DNA from: Lentimicrobiaceae bacterium | GTDB taxonomy: Bacteria; Bacteroidota; Bacteroidia; Bacteroidales; F082 | Direction: 5' to 3' | Assembly: GCA_015061335.1 (NCBI GenBank) | Contig: SUWT01000003.1 | Location: 1 to 64,000, forward strand | DNA: 64,000 nt | Shown: one piece after another, positions 27,090-35,890 of the stretch | How positions within the stretch are numbered: position 1 is the stretch's first letter | Layout of the letters: each line of letters starts with the position of its first letter | The notes under the pieces: model-generated | What the model saw: the letters and a program-made list of their open reading frames with translations, nothing else | Told to the model about the DNA's origin: nothing | Databases searched by the model: none | Position numbers and translations under genes: made by a program

Positions 27090-27557
27090 ATGATACAAAG
27101 AATTCAAACTGTATTTCTTTTTTTTGCGGCAATTTTTGCAGGATTGATGTTTCTATGTCCTATAGCTGCAGTCGATTATGGAACGGAACAGATGTTATTG
27201 ACAATTTTAGGTGTTGAAAATCAACTTGATGCTGAATACTTTTCTGGTATTTACACATTACCTTTACTTATTTTGACAATATTAACCATCATTGTTCCGA
27301 TTTTTACTGTTTTTAAATTTAAGAATCGTCAGCTTCAGATAAAGTTAAGTTCACTTAATGTATTCCTGAATGCTATTATTTGTGGATTGATTTTCTTATA
27401 TTATTCATCAAATATGCAAAAGACGATAGCATCGGATGTCATTTCATATTCTTTTGGTACCTATATACCTCTTATTAATATGATTTTATCTGTAATGGCG
27501 ATGAGATGGATTAAGAAAGATATTGATTTGATAAGGTCTATTGATCGTTTGAGATAA
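27090..27557 (+). CDS. DUF4293 four-helix membrane protein
   Basis: 155 residues with four predicted transmembrane helices at about 6-26, 50-72, 85-105 and 120-140. The opening MIQRIQTVFLFFAAIFAGLMFLCPI and the closing MAMRWIKKDIDLIRSIDRLR are the signatures of DUF4293, a Bacteroidota-specific family that commonly sits beside rho, as here (divergent, 219 bases apart). Function is unknown. It stands alone, with its own promoter and the bidirectional hairpin 27559-27587. Confidence 0.88.
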   Translation: MIQRIQTVFLFFAAIFAGLMFLCPIAAVDYGTEQMLLTILGVENQLDAEYFSGIYTLPLLILTILTIIVPIFTVFKFKNRQLQIKLSSLNVFLNAIICGLIFLYYSSNMQKTIASDVISYSFGTYIPLINMILSVMAMRWIKKDIDLIRSIDRLR

Positions 27558-27558
27558 T

Positions 27559-27587
27559 AAAAAAAGCTGTGATTCACAGCTTTTTTT
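27559..27587. terminator. Bidirectional terminator, DUF4293 / phosphodiesterase operon
   Basis: GCTGTG (27566-27571) pairs with CACAGC (27575-27580) around loop ATT, flanked by A7 and T7 runs that extend the stem, so it works on both strands. Confidence 0.9.
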
Positions 27588-27590
27588 ATT

Positions 27591-28082
27591 TTATTTATCG
27601 GCTTCGTAAATCTCAAGGTTTTCTGCCTTATTACCGTTGATTTCGAATCTCATCATCGTGACTTTTTTATGGAATCCTTTCAAACCTGCCGCTCCTGGAT
27701 TAAGATGTAATAGGTTTAATTTCGGGTCTCGCATAACTTTAAGAATATGAGAATGACCACTTATGAAGATGTCGGGTTTTTCCTCTAAAATCATAGGTTT
27801 GACATTGTAATCATAAGCATTAGGATATCCACCAATATGTGTCATAAATATCTTGGTTTCTTCAACTTTAAATATCTGATATTGTGGGAACATACTCCTG
27901 ACATCCCAATCATCAATATTACCGAAGACCGCTCTTAACTTCTTAAATGCCATCAATTCATCTGCGACATCGGTACTGCCGATGTCGCCTGCATGCCAAA
28001 TCTCATCACAATCCTTGAAGAATTCATAAATTTTTGGATTTAACCATCCGTGAGTATCCGATAACAAGCCTATTTTAGTCAT
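27591..28082 (-). CDS. YfcE/MJ0936-type metallophosphoesterase
   Basis: A 163-residue calcineurin-like phosphoesterase. The metal ligands are visible in order: GLLSDTHGW (D-x-H), WHAGDIG (GD), VFGNIDDWD (GN-D), MTHIGGYP (H) and SGHSHILKV (GHSH). Small members of this family are phosphodiesterases acting on model substrates or 2',3'-cyclic nucleotides; the physiological substrate here is unknown. It is the last gene of an operon with the TonB-like and DUF3078 genes, two bases after the latter, ending at the hairpin 27559-27587. Confidence 0.9.
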   Translation of the reverse strand: MTKIGLLSDTHGWLNPKIYEFFKDCDEIWHAGDIGSTDVADELMAFKKLRAVFGNIDDWDVRSMFPQYQIFKVEETKIFMTHIGGYPNAYDYNVKPMILEEKPDIFISGHSHILKVMRDPKLNLLHLNPGAAGLKGFHKKVTMMRFEINGNKAENLEIYEADK

Positions 28083-28084
28083 TA

Positions 28085-29023
28085 TTAAGGAATTTTATAA
28101 GAAATACCAATGCTTAGGACTTCCTTAAACTGAATAAATGAGTCGCCTTCAATAGGAGTGATGTCTTCGTCATAGACGAGACGGGCTGTGATGTTGCAGT
28201 TTAACCAGTCGTTAACTTTAAGAACTAAAGCGTTATCCCAATCGAAGTCTAAGTGGCATGAGTATTTGTTTCCTAAAGCGTTTAACTCTCTTTCTTGCAA
28301 ATAATCGTAAAAAACAATGAGTTTTGATGCAAAAACAACATTCTTAAAAATCTCGTATCTGAAGTCTGCGATTAACTGAGCACCGAGTTCCATGCGGAAT
28401 TTGCTTCCATATTCCAAAATTTCTCCTGTTATAGGATCAATAATAGCTGCTTTTACACCGAAAGCACCGGCATTAGCTAGATCTTGGTCATTGACAATTG
28501 TCAATCTTCCCGATGCTGGAGCGAGGTTTAATGAGAACCAGCTTGTCGGAGTGTATTGAGCACCAATACCAACAGTCAGATAAGCAGGAGCGAGAAATGT
28601 TGAAATTTTGTTAGTGCTGTCGGTCTTATAATCGAAACCGTCAGCGAATTGTGTTTGGAAATTGAGGTTGGCTGTTATGAATAATTCGTCTTTTACGACA
28701 TCATAACCGTATAATGAACTAAAGTTGATGCGGTCGTCTGTTTTTATAGGTTTCATATCAAAATCAAAGTAGCTGTAACCTAGCGCGAAATCAAATGTGT
28801 TGTCCCATTTCGACTTGTTTTTCTTATAATTGATATTATATTTTAACGCAGCTAAGCCATTGATGTTGTCTTGTCCACCGGAAGTCCAGTTTGAGAAATG
28901 ACTTTGTGCTACATTGAATCCGACGAAACCGCCGTGTGTCCAGTTTTTTTCTTCTGCATCTTGTGCTAGAACCATCTGTGAAGCTAAAAACATCACAGCT
29001 AATGTAAGTAGAATTTTTTTCAT
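28085..29023 (-). CDS. DUF3078 outer-membrane-type protein (second copy)
   Basis: 312 residues. Signal peptide MKKILLTLAVMFLASQMVLAQ, then the DUF3078 signature FVGFNVAQSHFSNWTSGGQDN, followed by amphipathic strands with aromatic ends (FDFALGYSYFDFD, NLNFQTQFADGFDY, FLAPAYLTVGIGAQY, LASKLIVFYDYLQ-like) and a C-terminal FKEVLSIGISYKI. It shares the 'TFLAPAYLT' and 'DLANAGAFGV' blocks with the paralogue at 13859-15001. The pattern suggests a small outer-membrane barrel; function is unknown. It lies between a TonB-like gene and a phosphodiesterase in an operon. Confidence 0.87.
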   Translation of the reverse strand: MKKILLTLAVMFLASQMVLAQDAEEKNWTHGGFVGFNVAQSHFSNWTSGGQDNINGLAALKYNINYKKNKSKWDNTFDFALGYSYFDFDMKPIKTDDRINFSSLYGYDVVKDELFITANLNFQTQFADGFDYKTDSTNKISTFLAPAYLTVGIGAQYTPTSWFSLNLAPASGRLTIVNDQDLANAGAFGVKAAIIDPITGEILEYGSKFRMELGAQLIADFRYEIFKNVVFASKLIVFYDYLQERELNALGNKYSCHLDFDWDNALVLKVNDWLNCNITARLVYDEDITPIEGDSFIQFKEVLSIGISYKIP

Positions 29024-29053
29024 AAAAAAAATTTAAATTATTAATTGATATTT

Positions 29054-29848
29054 TTAATATTGATTTCCATCATGATAATTTCTTTCACCGAATTGGAATG
29101 TGATGTCCTGAGTGGTATGTGTTCTGACAATACTGTCATTTTTTACACCTGGGATCCATGTGAGATTCTGAATCAAACGGATAGCCTCGTTATCGCAGCC
29201 TCCGCCAACACTGTTTTCTATGGTAATATTAGAAGCTTTTCCATCGGTTTCTATTATAAAATCGATTTTTACAGTTCCTGATATCTCAAATTCTTTTGCA
29301 TGATCGGGATAAATAAGTTCAGTACGAAGATATGCTCCGATAGTGACATTCTGATTGTTGAAATATGGTTTCGGAGCTTCATCTAATTCTTTGAAATCGT
29401 ATATTTTATATGATTTTTCTGTCGGCAATTTCTGTTCTGGAATGAATTTTATTATGTTTTTTTCTATGTTTTTATTGTAATTTTTAGGTGAGAATTCAAC
29501 AACAAATTCATGATTATAGTCACAGGGAAGTGCGTTGTTGGTGGCGGGCTTCCATTGGATAAGTTTTACTAGGTGAATAGCTTCTTTTGCGCATTCTTCA
29601 TTGAAATGCTCATCTACATGATGTCCGTATGCATCACCATTTTTATCCACAGTAAATTTAACTGTTATTTTGCCGCCTTGTTTTTGTTCCAGAGCTTCAT
29701 CAGGATAAACGAGATGCTGAATTATAAAGTCGTTGGTTAGTTTCTTACCTGCTATAGGTTGTGGTCTTATAATGGTCTGTGCATTGATGCTATCATTAAG
29801 CAATAATGATAGAAGTATGCTGATGATGCTTATTCTAATACAATTCAT
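29054..29848 (-). CDS. Exported protein with two TonB C-terminal-like domains
   Basis: 264 residues. Signal peptide MNCIRISIISILLSLLLNDSINAQ. Two copies of the TonB_C fold follow: first about 45-115 (GKITVKFTVDKNGDAYGHHV ... IHLVKLIQWKPATNN), second about 185-260 (GTVKIDFIIETDGKASNITI ... AIRLIQNLTWIPGVKN). Each has the typical 'YP..A' lead-in (VYPDEALEQ, IYPDHAKEF). There is no proline-rich spacer and no non-cleaved membrane anchor, so it is probably not a classical energy transducer but a periplasmic or secreted relative. First gene of the operon with DUF3078 and the phosphodiesterase. Confidence 0.82.
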   Translation of the reverse strand: MNCIRISIISILLSLLLNDSINAQTIIRPQPIAGKKLTNDFIIQHLVYPDEALEQKQGGKITVKFTVDKNGDAYGHHVDEHFNEECAKEAIHLVKLIQWKPATNNALPCDYNHEFVVEFSPKNYNKNIEKNIIKFIPEQKLPTEKSYKIYDFKELDEAPKPYFNNQNVTIGAYLRTELIYPDHAKEFEISGTVKIDFIIETDGKASNITIENSVGGGCDNEAIRLIQNLTWIPGVKNDSIVRTHTTQDITFQFGERNYHDGNQY

Positions 29849-29929
29849 ATTGCTGTTTTCTTATATTATTTTTGAGGCTGCAATTTAGTAAAAAAATATA
29901 ATACTAGCTTATTTTTTGAAGCAATTTAT

Positions 29930-29937
29930 TATTTTTG
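29930..29937 (+). promoter_or_regulatory. -7 promoter element of rlmB
   Basis: TATTTTTG; the predicted transcription start falls at the in-frame TTG 29942, which excludes that TTG as the start codon and supports ATG 29966. Confidence 0.6.
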
Positions 29938-29965
29938 TACCTTGAAAATTTATAATAAGATAAGA

Positions 29966-30700
29966 ATGATGGAAAATAATATGGTTTTTGGTATTCATCC
30001 TGTTGAGGAGCTAATCAAAGCTGAGAAAGAGATAGACAAGATATATATACAGAATGGTTTGCGCTCGCAGCAGATTTCTGAGATAGCGAGATATGCACGT
30101 GCACATAATGTTGTGGTTCAATATGTTCCTATAGAGAAACTTAATCGTCTAACAAGAAAGAATCATCAAGGTATAGTGGCTTTCACTTGTCCGATTTCGT
30201 ATCAATTGATCGAGGAAGTTGTTCCTATGGTTTATGATGAAGGGAGAATGCCTTTTATTGTGATATTGGACAGAGTGACAGATGTGCGTAATTTCGGTGC
30301 TATCGCCCGTACTTGTTATGCGTCTGGTGTTGATGCCATTGTGATTCCGTCTCGCGGTTCCGCATTGATTAATGGTGATGCGATGAAGACTTCTGCTGGC
30401 GCATTGTCGAGAATCAATGTTTGTAGAGTTGAAAATATAAAAGATACTATCGACTTTTTGAAGAGCAGCGGGGTCAAGGTTGTTTCAATTTCAGAGAAAG
30501 GTAGTAAGAATATTTGGGAAGGTGATTTTAAGGTTCCTGTGGCAATCATGATGGGTTCAGAAGAAGACGGCATCAGTGAGGCATATCTGAAACGTTCCGA
30601 CGAACATTTTCTTATCCCAATGCCTGGCGACATCGACTCGTTGAATGTTTCTGTCGCTACCGGTGTTGTTTGCTTTGAAGTGGTGAGACAAAGGTTATAA
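29966..30700 (+). CDS. rlmB: 23S rRNA 2'-O-ribose methyltransferase RlmB (SpoU family)
   Basis: About 244 residues from ATG 29966 (another ATG follows immediately at 29969). An N-terminal substrate-binding domain (VFGIHPVEELIKAEKEIDKIYIQNGL) precedes the SPOUT knot domain. The three SpoU motifs are LDRVTDVRNFGAIARTCYAS, VAIMMGSEEDGISEAYLKR and IPMPGDIDSLNVSVATGV. RlmB methylates G2251 of E. coli 23S rRNA; assignment to that site is by family. A frame from TTG 29942 is rejected because of the promoter at 29930-29937. It ends in the bidirectional palindrome 30701-30730. Confidence 0.93.
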   Translation: MMENNMVFGIHPVEELIKAEKEIDKIYIQNGLRSQQISEIARYARAHNVVVQYVPIEKLNRLTRKNHQGIVAFTCPISYQLIEEVVPMVYDEGRMPFIVILDRVTDVRNFGAIARTCYASGVDAIVIPSRGSALINGDAMKTSAGALSRINVCRVENIKDTIDFLKSSGVKVVSISEKGSKNIWEGDFKVPVAIMMGSEEDGISEAYLKRSDEHFLIPMPGDIDSLNVSVATGVVCFEVVRQRL

Positions 30701-30731
30701 AAAAAACAGCGTGAATTCACGCTGTTTTTTT
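30701..30731. terminator. Bidirectional terminator between rlmB and rplS
   Basis: Palindrome CAGCGTGAATTCACGCTG (30707-30724) with a GAATTC centre, flanked by A and T runs, placed exactly between the two convergent stops. Confidence 0.9.
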
Positions 30732-30750
30732 TTTATTTATCGTCAAAGAA

Positions 30751-31110
30751 TTATTTGCTTTTACGAGCAGCTTCTTTGATTCTAGCTTTCTTACCACGTA
30801 AACCTCTGAGGTAGTAGATACGAGCTCTTCTCACAGCACCTTCTTTATTTCTTTCGATGCTTTCGATCATTGGAGATGAGATAGGGAATATTCTTTCTAC
30901 TCCAACGTTGCCTGATATCTTTCTAACTGTGAAAGTAGCATGTGAACTTTCACTTGCACGTTGTAACACTACACCTTGGAATTTTTGTAAACGTTCCTTG
31001 TTTCCTTCAATAATTTTATAAGTTACAGTGATGGTGTCACCAGCTTTGAATGGTGGAAAATCTTTAACTTTTACTTGATCTTCAACAAATTGAATTAACT
31101 CGTTCTTCAT
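30751..31110 (-). CDS. rplS: Ribosomal protein L19
   Basis: 119 residues of the 50S subunit protein at the 30S-50S interface. Typical blocks are FKAGDTITVTYKIIEGNKER, QKFQGVVLQR, TFTVRKISGNVGVERIFP and the basic C-terminal RRARIYYLRGLRGKKARIKE. Length is normal. It is downstream of trmD on the same strand, the usual pairing, but with its own -7 element at 31158-31165. Confidence 0.98.
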   Translation of the reverse strand: MKNELIQFVEDQVKVKDFPPFKAGDTITVTYKIIEGNKERLQKFQGVVLQRASESSHATFTVRKISGNVGVERIFPISSPMIESIERNKEGAVRRARIYYLRGLRGKKARIKEAARKSK

Positions 31111-31157
31111 TTCTTATAATAATTTTTGTTCTTTATTCCTCTTCACGAAAAAGTGTG

Positions 31158-31165
31158 CAAATATA
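31158..31165 (-). promoter_or_regulatory. -7 promoter element of rplS
   Basis: TATATTTG on the minus strand, 48 bases before the ATG at 31110. Confidence 0.6.
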
Positions 31166-31193
31166 TAAAATTTTTCAATACAAAAAACACTAA

Positions 31194-31883
31194 TTATTTT
31201 TTTTTCAAAATTTCATACATTTCTGGTCTGCGTTCTTTTGTTCTTTGTAAAGCCTGACTTAGTTTCCATTCATTGATAATCATATCATTACCTGATAATA
31301 AGACCTCTGGAACAGTCCATCCCTTATAATCTCTTGGACGCGTATAAACAGGTGGAGAAACTAGTCCGTCTTGGAAAGAGTCTGACAAAGCTGATGTTTC
31401 ATCGCTCAAAGCACCTGGGATTAAGCGTACGATGCTGTCAGTCAGTACAGCTGCGCCTAATTCGCCTCCAGATAGGACATAGTTACCGATAGAAATTTCT
31501 TTAGTGATCAGATGTTCCCTGATTCTTTCGTCAATACCTTTATAATGTCCACAGAGTATAATAATATTCTTGTAAAGAGATAATTGATTAGCAAGAGGTT
31601 GTGTTAATAATTCCCCATCAGGACTCATATATATGACCTCATCGTATTCTCTTTCAGATTTTAATTGTGAGATGCAATTGTCGACAGGTTCTATCATCAT
31701 AACCATTCCGGCTCCGGCAGAAAAGGCATAGTCATCTACTCTTTTATGTTTATCGGTACTATAATCTCTCAGGCTATGTAAATTGATTTCTACAATACCT
31801 TTATTGACAGCTCTTTTCACAATAGATTCAGTGAAAGGACCCTGAAACATTTCTGGAAATATGGTTATGATGTCAATCCTCAT
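31194..31883 (-). CDS. trmD: tRNA (guanine37-N1)-methyltransferase
   Basis: A 229-residue trefoil-knot (SPOUT) enzyme that methylates G37 next to the anticodon, preventing +1 frameshifts. [17 protein letters not shown] opens the protein; the SAM knot has [13 protein letters not shown] and [20 protein letters not shown], followed by the catalytic Asp-bearing linker [17 protein letters not shown] and [12 protein letters not shown]. Full length. It lies between mnmE and rplS, all on the minus strand, each with a local -7 element. Confidence 0.97.
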   Translation of the reverse strand: MRIDIITIFPEMFQGPFTESIVKRAVNKGIVEINLHSLRDYSTDKHKRVDDYAFSAGAGMVMMIEPVDNCISQLKSEREYDEVIYMSPDGELLTQPLANQLSLYKNIIILCGHYKGIDERIREHLITKEISIGNYVLSGGELGAAVLTDSIVRLIPGALSDETSALSDSFQDGLVSPPVYTRPRDYKGWTVPEVLLSGNDMIINEWKLSQALQRTKERRPEMYEILKKK

Positions 31884-31896
31884 TTTTATTTTTTTG

Positions 31897-31904
31897 CAAA
31901 AATA
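31897..31904 (-). promoter_or_regulatory. -7 promoter element of trmD
   Basis: TATTTTTG on the minus strand within the 41-base gap after mnmE, giving a very short leader before ATG 31883. Confidence 0.55.
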
Positions 31905-31924
31905 CGAAAAATCAAGATACTAAA

Positions 31925-33433
31925 TCACTTTCCGATGCAAAAGCGACCGAAAATGGAATTTAACACATCCTGACTGCTGATTTCTCCTGTAATGCTACCT
32001 AAATGATATAAAACATCCTTTAGATCTTGGGCTACGAACTCTGTTGAGATACCCGATAATAAACCGTCCCTGACTGTTTTTAAAGCATTGTTAGCATTTA
32101 CTAAGGCTTCATAATGACGTATATTTGTGACCAAGATGTCATTTTCATCGACGCTTAGATCTGTGCTGTTGAAATAGATGTCGTCTTTTAACTTCTCAAT
32201 ATCCGATTTTTCTTTTGCTGTGATGAATGTTAATTTTAATAGGTTTCTTATGTCTCGACAATCAGTTCCGCTTGTACTATATTTATATTCGTCAAGCATA
32301 TAAGCTCCATGATCTTCAATATTCTTTTCTATGGAACTGCCTAATGCATGATGAAAATCTTCAGCATCCATAAATAATGCGTCAGAGTTTAGGTCGATTT
32401 TGTTGAAGACAAGTATCAGTTTTTGTTTTAATATGTTGACCTTTGATATTATGGTACGTGCGGAGTTGAAGAATTCATTGTGAGTCTTGCTTAAATCCAG
32501 CACTCCTAATATTATGTCAGCTTCAGAGATTTTCTCATAAGCTCTCTCAATACCGATTCTCTCAATCACATCATCAGTCTCTCTGATGCCAGCCGTATCG
32601 ATAAATCTGAATGTCTTACCTTTGATATTCAATGTTTCTTCTATTGTATCGCGTGTTGTTCCTGCAATATCAGAAACTATAGCTCTTTCCTCTCCAAGAA
32701 GAGCGTTTAAAATTGTGCTCTTGCCAGCGTTTGTATCGCCGACAATGGCAACAGGAATACCTCTTTTAATTGCGTTTCCAAGTTTGAACGAATCGATTAA
32801 TTTCTTGATGTGCTCAGATGTCTTATCGATAATATTGTATAGCTTTTCTCGATCAGCAAACTCTACATCTTCCTCAGCGAAATCTAGTTCCAGCTCCATT
32901 AAAGATGTTAAATCTAGAATCTGAGTCCTTAGAATCTGTAAATCTCTAGAAAACCCACCTTTCAGATGATTCATTGCCACCTTGTGTTCAGCCTCATTTT
33001 GAGATGAAATTAAATCCGCAACAGCTTCTGCTTGTGTGAGATCCATCTTATTGTTGATAAAAGCTCTCATGGTATATTCTCCGGCATCGGCGAGACGAGC
33101 TCCCATATTAACAAGGATTTCCAAGATCTTCGACTGAATATATGGAGACCCATGACATATAATCTCGGCAGAATCTTCACCTGTATATGAGTATGGAGCT
33201 TTGAAAAAAGTAATCATGACATCATCGATAGTATGTAGATTGTTATCAAGGAACTCTCCATAATACATTCTGTTAACTTTCAGATTGTCAATGGTTAAAT
33301 CCTTATTATTTCTTCTGAAACATTCAATGGCAATCCTATGGCTATTACATCCTGATAATCTGATAATAGCTAATGCCGCAGTGCCAGAGGCTGTTGAAAT
33401 GGCACAAATTGTATCCTTATTTATAAAACCCAT
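31925..33433 (-). CDS. mnmE: tRNA modification GTPase MnmE
   Basis: 502 residues. With MnmG it installs the 5-carboxymethylaminomethyl group on U34 of certain tRNAs. An N-terminal folate-binding domain (DTICAISTASGTAALAIIRLSG, SYTGEDSAEIICHGS) is followed by helices and an inserted G domain: G1 GDTNAGKST, G2 TTRDT-type, G3 DTAGI, G4 NKID. The C-terminal end FGRFCIGK carries the essential Cys of the CIGK motif. The length is about 45 residues over the usual 450, owing to an insertion in the G domain after NKID (LNSDALFMDAEDFHHALGSS region). It follows the thioredoxin-like gene by six bases, so the two form an operon. Confidence 0.97.
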   Translation of the reverse strand: MGFINKDTICAISTASGTAALAIIRLSGCNSHRIAIECFRRNNKDLTIDNLKVNRMYYGEFLDNNLHTIDDVMITFFKAPYSYTGEDSAEIICHGSPYIQSKILEILVNMGARLADAGEYTMRAFINNKMDLTQAEAVADLISSQNEAEHKVAMNHLKGGFSRDLQILRTQILDLTSLMELELDFAEEDVEFADREKLYNIIDKTSEHIKKLIDSFKLGNAIKRGIPVAIVGDTNAGKSTILNALLGEERAIVSDIAGTTRDTIEETLNIKGKTFRFIDTAGIRETDDVIERIGIERAYEKISEADIILGVLDLSKTHNEFFNSARTIISKVNILKQKLILVFNKIDLNSDALFMDAEDFHHALGSSIEKNIEDHGAYMLDEYKYSTSGTDCRDIRNLLKLTFITAKEKSDIEKLKDDIYFNSTDLSVDENDILVTNIRHYEALVNANNALKTVRDGLLSGISTEFVAQDLKDVLYHLGSITGEISSQDVLNSIFGRFCIGK

Positions 33434-33439
33434 AATAAT

Positions 33440-34732
33440 TTAATTAACCCTAATCAAATAGAATTCTATATCCTCAGCTTTAATATTTTTTGCGATAATC
33501 TTTTTGTTCTTGTCAAGCAAAAATAAAGTCGGGCTTGTCATTATATCGTATTGGTGTATAATATCGCTGTAGATTGTCTCGTCGGTGATGTCAATTGTAA
33601 TGACCTCTAGATCTTTATGTCGGCTTTTTATTAAATTTAATATTCTTTTCTCTTTAATGCATTTCTGACAATCGGCTTTGAAGAAGAAGATTACTATGTT
33701 TTTGTCAACAATATCGTTTAATGAAATAATGCTGTCATTTTCATCACTATAACTAATAATTGGAGCATTTGCGCCAATTATGATATTTCTCAAGACATCG
33801 GCTCTTTCAATAATATCTTTTCTAAGATTATCGCTTAAATTCTCGATGTCCAATCGGGAGAAATAATTATCGACTATATAAATGAATACAGATTCGTGTT
33901 TAATGTTTTCAGGAGTGAAATAATGAGAATATAAATACCAGAGTATATAGTCTCTAACTTCTTTACAATCATTAACTTTGTTGATTAATGCATTAATGTG
34001 CTTACATATATTTTCTGAGTCTAGATAAAAGATATAATTGTTGAAGTAATCGTCTAATTTATGTTTTAAGAGTCTTGAGTTAAGGATTCTGCTATCACAT
34101 AATGGTATCTCATCAAAATAATGATCAACAATATATGCGTCCTTTCTTGATTTCTTATCTCTCAAGGAATCAGGGATATATATCTTTTCTATACATTTAA
34201 TGTATGTGTTAAGGAATGAATTTTCATCTTTGCTTAGCATATTTTCCTGATAATCTAGCAGTATGTCAGAAATGGAGTCAATCTTGTTTTTGTTGTTCGG
34301 ATTTTTATTGATTTCACTTCGTAAAGCATCAATATATAGATTATAATGTGTAGTCATTGCTATAACCTTGAAATATGCAGAAGTTTCCTTGCTTCCTTTT
34401 ACTTTATATGTTTTATTGTCCATTAGCTCATCGATATGAATTGAAAATGTTTGATCAATACCTATAAGTATTTCAAAAACAGGTTGTTGTTTGCTGTCGG
34501 CAAGAACATAAATGCCTTCTTCGTATAAAGTGTTATTAGTAAAACTTTTTTTCTTTTGAGATATGGATGAAGTGTCAATAATAGCGTGAGTTTTATCGCT
34601 TTTGTATTTGATAAGGTAAAAAACACTATCGTTGAGACCCTTAATATTGATGTCTATCTGGGCTTGAGAAAAAAGATTATAATGAAATGTTAAAAGAAAT
34701 AAACAGATAAATGTTAATTTGATAATTTTCAT
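33440..34732 (-). CDS. Exported thioredoxin-fold protein (TlpA/ResA-like, DUF4369/DUF5106 type)
   Basis: 430 residues. Signal peptide MKIIKLTFICLFLLTFHYNLFSQ. The N-terminal 100 residues (INIKGLNDSVFYLIKYKSDK) form a beta domain like DUF4369. A long helical middle (about 120-310) follows, and the last 110 residues are a thioredoxin-like domain with IVIFFFKADCQKCIKEKRILN, a C-x2-C pair, and the cis-Pro loop MTSPTLFLLDKNKKI. Such proteins are periplasmic thiol-disulfide or lipid-anchored stress proteins in Bacteroidota. The substrate is unknown. It has its own -7 element at 34756-34763 and is followed by mnmE after six bases. Confidence 0.85.
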   Translation of the reverse strand: MKIIKLTFICLFLLTFHYNLFSQAQIDINIKGLNDSVFYLIKYKSDKTHAIIDTSSISQKKKSFTNNTLYEEGIYVLADSKQQPVFEILIGIDQTFSIHIDELMDNKTYKVKGSKETSAYFKVIAMTTHYNLYIDALRSEINKNPNNKNKIDSISDILLDYQENMLSKDENSFLNTYIKCIEKIYIPDSLRDKKSRKDAYIVDHYFDEIPLCDSRILNSRLLKHKLDDYFNNYIFYLDSENICKHINALINKVNDCKEVRDYILWYLYSHYFTPENIKHESVFIYIVDNYFSRLDIENLSDNLRKDIIERADVLRNIIIGANAPIISYSDENDSIISLNDIVDKNIVIFFFKADCQKCIKEKRILNLIKSRHKDLEVITIDITDETIYSDIIHQYDIMTSPTLFLLDKNKKIIAKNIKAEDIEFYLIRVN

Positions 34733-34755
34733 ACTTAAAATGATTTATGAGCGAA

Positions 34756-34763
34756 CAAAGATA
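34756..34763 (-). promoter_or_regulatory. -7 promoter element of the thioredoxin-like/mnmE operon
   Basis: TATCTTTG on the minus strand, 24 bases upstream of ATG 34732. Confidence 0.6.
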
Positions 34764-34795
34764 CTAAATCTTTTTGATAATAAAAAAATAAAGAT

Positions 34796-34803
34796 TACTT
34801 TTG
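34796..34803 (+). promoter_or_regulatory. -7 promoter element of the EEP-family gene
   Basis: TACTTTTG, 31 bases upstream of ATG 34835, back to back with the divergent promoter at 34756-34763. Confidence 0.55.
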
Positions 34804-34834
34804 TAATTCAAAAACCATATAATAACCTAAATTT

Positions 34835-35881
34835 ATGAGATGTCTTTCTTTATATAAGCTATTTGTATTTGTGATTGTCTTATTTGGCATTGAAAAGCTT
34901 TTTGCGCAAAAGAATGATATTATCCGTGTAGCATTTTGGAACTTTGAGAATTTTTTTGATCCGTTTGTCGATACTACACGTCATTATAATGAATTTACGG
35001 AGGAAGGTTCGCAGCATTGGACATTATCCAGATTTTATAAGAAACGAAACAATATGTACAAGGCGATTCTGTCTTTATCAGAAGGTAAACCGCTAGCGAT
35101 TTTAGGTATTTGTGAGGTTGAAAATACTTTTGTTACAAGTATGTTGTTTAATGAGACACCTTTGAAGAAGCATAATTATAGAGTTGTTCATTATGAAGGT
35201 GAAGATAGGAGGGGTATTGATGTTGCGCTAGTTTATTCCATTGATAAACTGCAACTTATAAAAAGTGATGTTATTCATATACGTGATCCTGATAATAAGA
35301 AATTCAGGACACGTGATATTCTGTACGCTAAATTTTATGATAGAGGTGAAGATACCTTACATTGTTTTGTAAATCATTGGCCATCTCGTTATGGAGGTGA
35401 GAGAGAAACAATCTATTTAAGAAATATTGCAGCTGAAACATTGAAAAGAAAGATAGATTCGCTGGTGAAGATGAATGATAAAATACCCAAAATAATCGTT
35501 ATGGGTGATTTTAATGATTCTCCGTACGATGAAAGTATAATTAAATATTTGGGAGCGGTTCCTTACAAGGATAAGATAAGATCCGATACTTTGATAAATC
35601 TTTTTGCAGATGATAAAACACTTGGTTTTAAAGGAACATTAAAACATCAATATCAATGGCAGACGTTTGATCAGATAATTGTAAGTGCTTCTTTATTAGA
35701 TAATTTGGGAACAATAAGATATGTAGATGAATCGGCGTCAATTTTTCACGATGATTTTCTTTTTGTGAAAGATGAGACTTACGGCGGTGTAAAATTATTT
35801 CGTACTTATATCGGGCCTAAATATCAAGGAGGATATAGTGATCACCTTCCTATATATATAGATCTGGAAATCAAAAAGTAG
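34835..35881 (+). CDS. Exported endonuclease/exonuclease/phosphatase-family protein
   Basis: 348 residues. Signal peptide MRCLSLYKLFVFVIVLFGIEKLFAQ. The EEP (DNase I-like) fold motifs appear in order: VAFWNFENFFDP (Asn), AILGICEVENTFV (catalytic Glu), GIDVALVYS, CFVNHWPSRYGG (His), KIIVMGDFNDSPYDES (D-x-N) and GYSDHLPIYIDLEI (SDH). All catalytic residues are kept, so it is likely an active secreted nuclease or phosphodiesterase. The HWPSR and GDFND details match the family of secreted 'endonuclease/exonuclease/phosphatase' proteins of Bacteroidota. It is convergent with the AddB-like gene. Confidence 0.9.
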   Translation: MRCLSLYKLFVFVIVLFGIEKLFAQKNDIIRVAFWNFENFFDPFVDTTRHYNEFTEEGSQHWTLSRFYKKRNNMYKAILSLSEGKPLAILGICEVENTFVTSMLFNETPLKKHNYRVVHYEGEDRRGIDVALVYSIDKLQLIKSDVIHIRDPDNKKFRTRDILYAKFYDRGEDTLHCFVNHWPSRYGGERETIYLRNIAAETLKRKIDSLVKMNDKIPKIIVMGDFNDSPYDESIIKYLGAVPYKDKIRSDTLINLFADDKTLGFKGTLKHQYQWQTFDQIIVSASLLDNLGTIRYVDESASIFHDDFLFVKDETYGGVKLFRTYIGPKYQGGYSDHLPIYIDLEIKK

Positions 35882-35890
35882 GTGTTGGAA

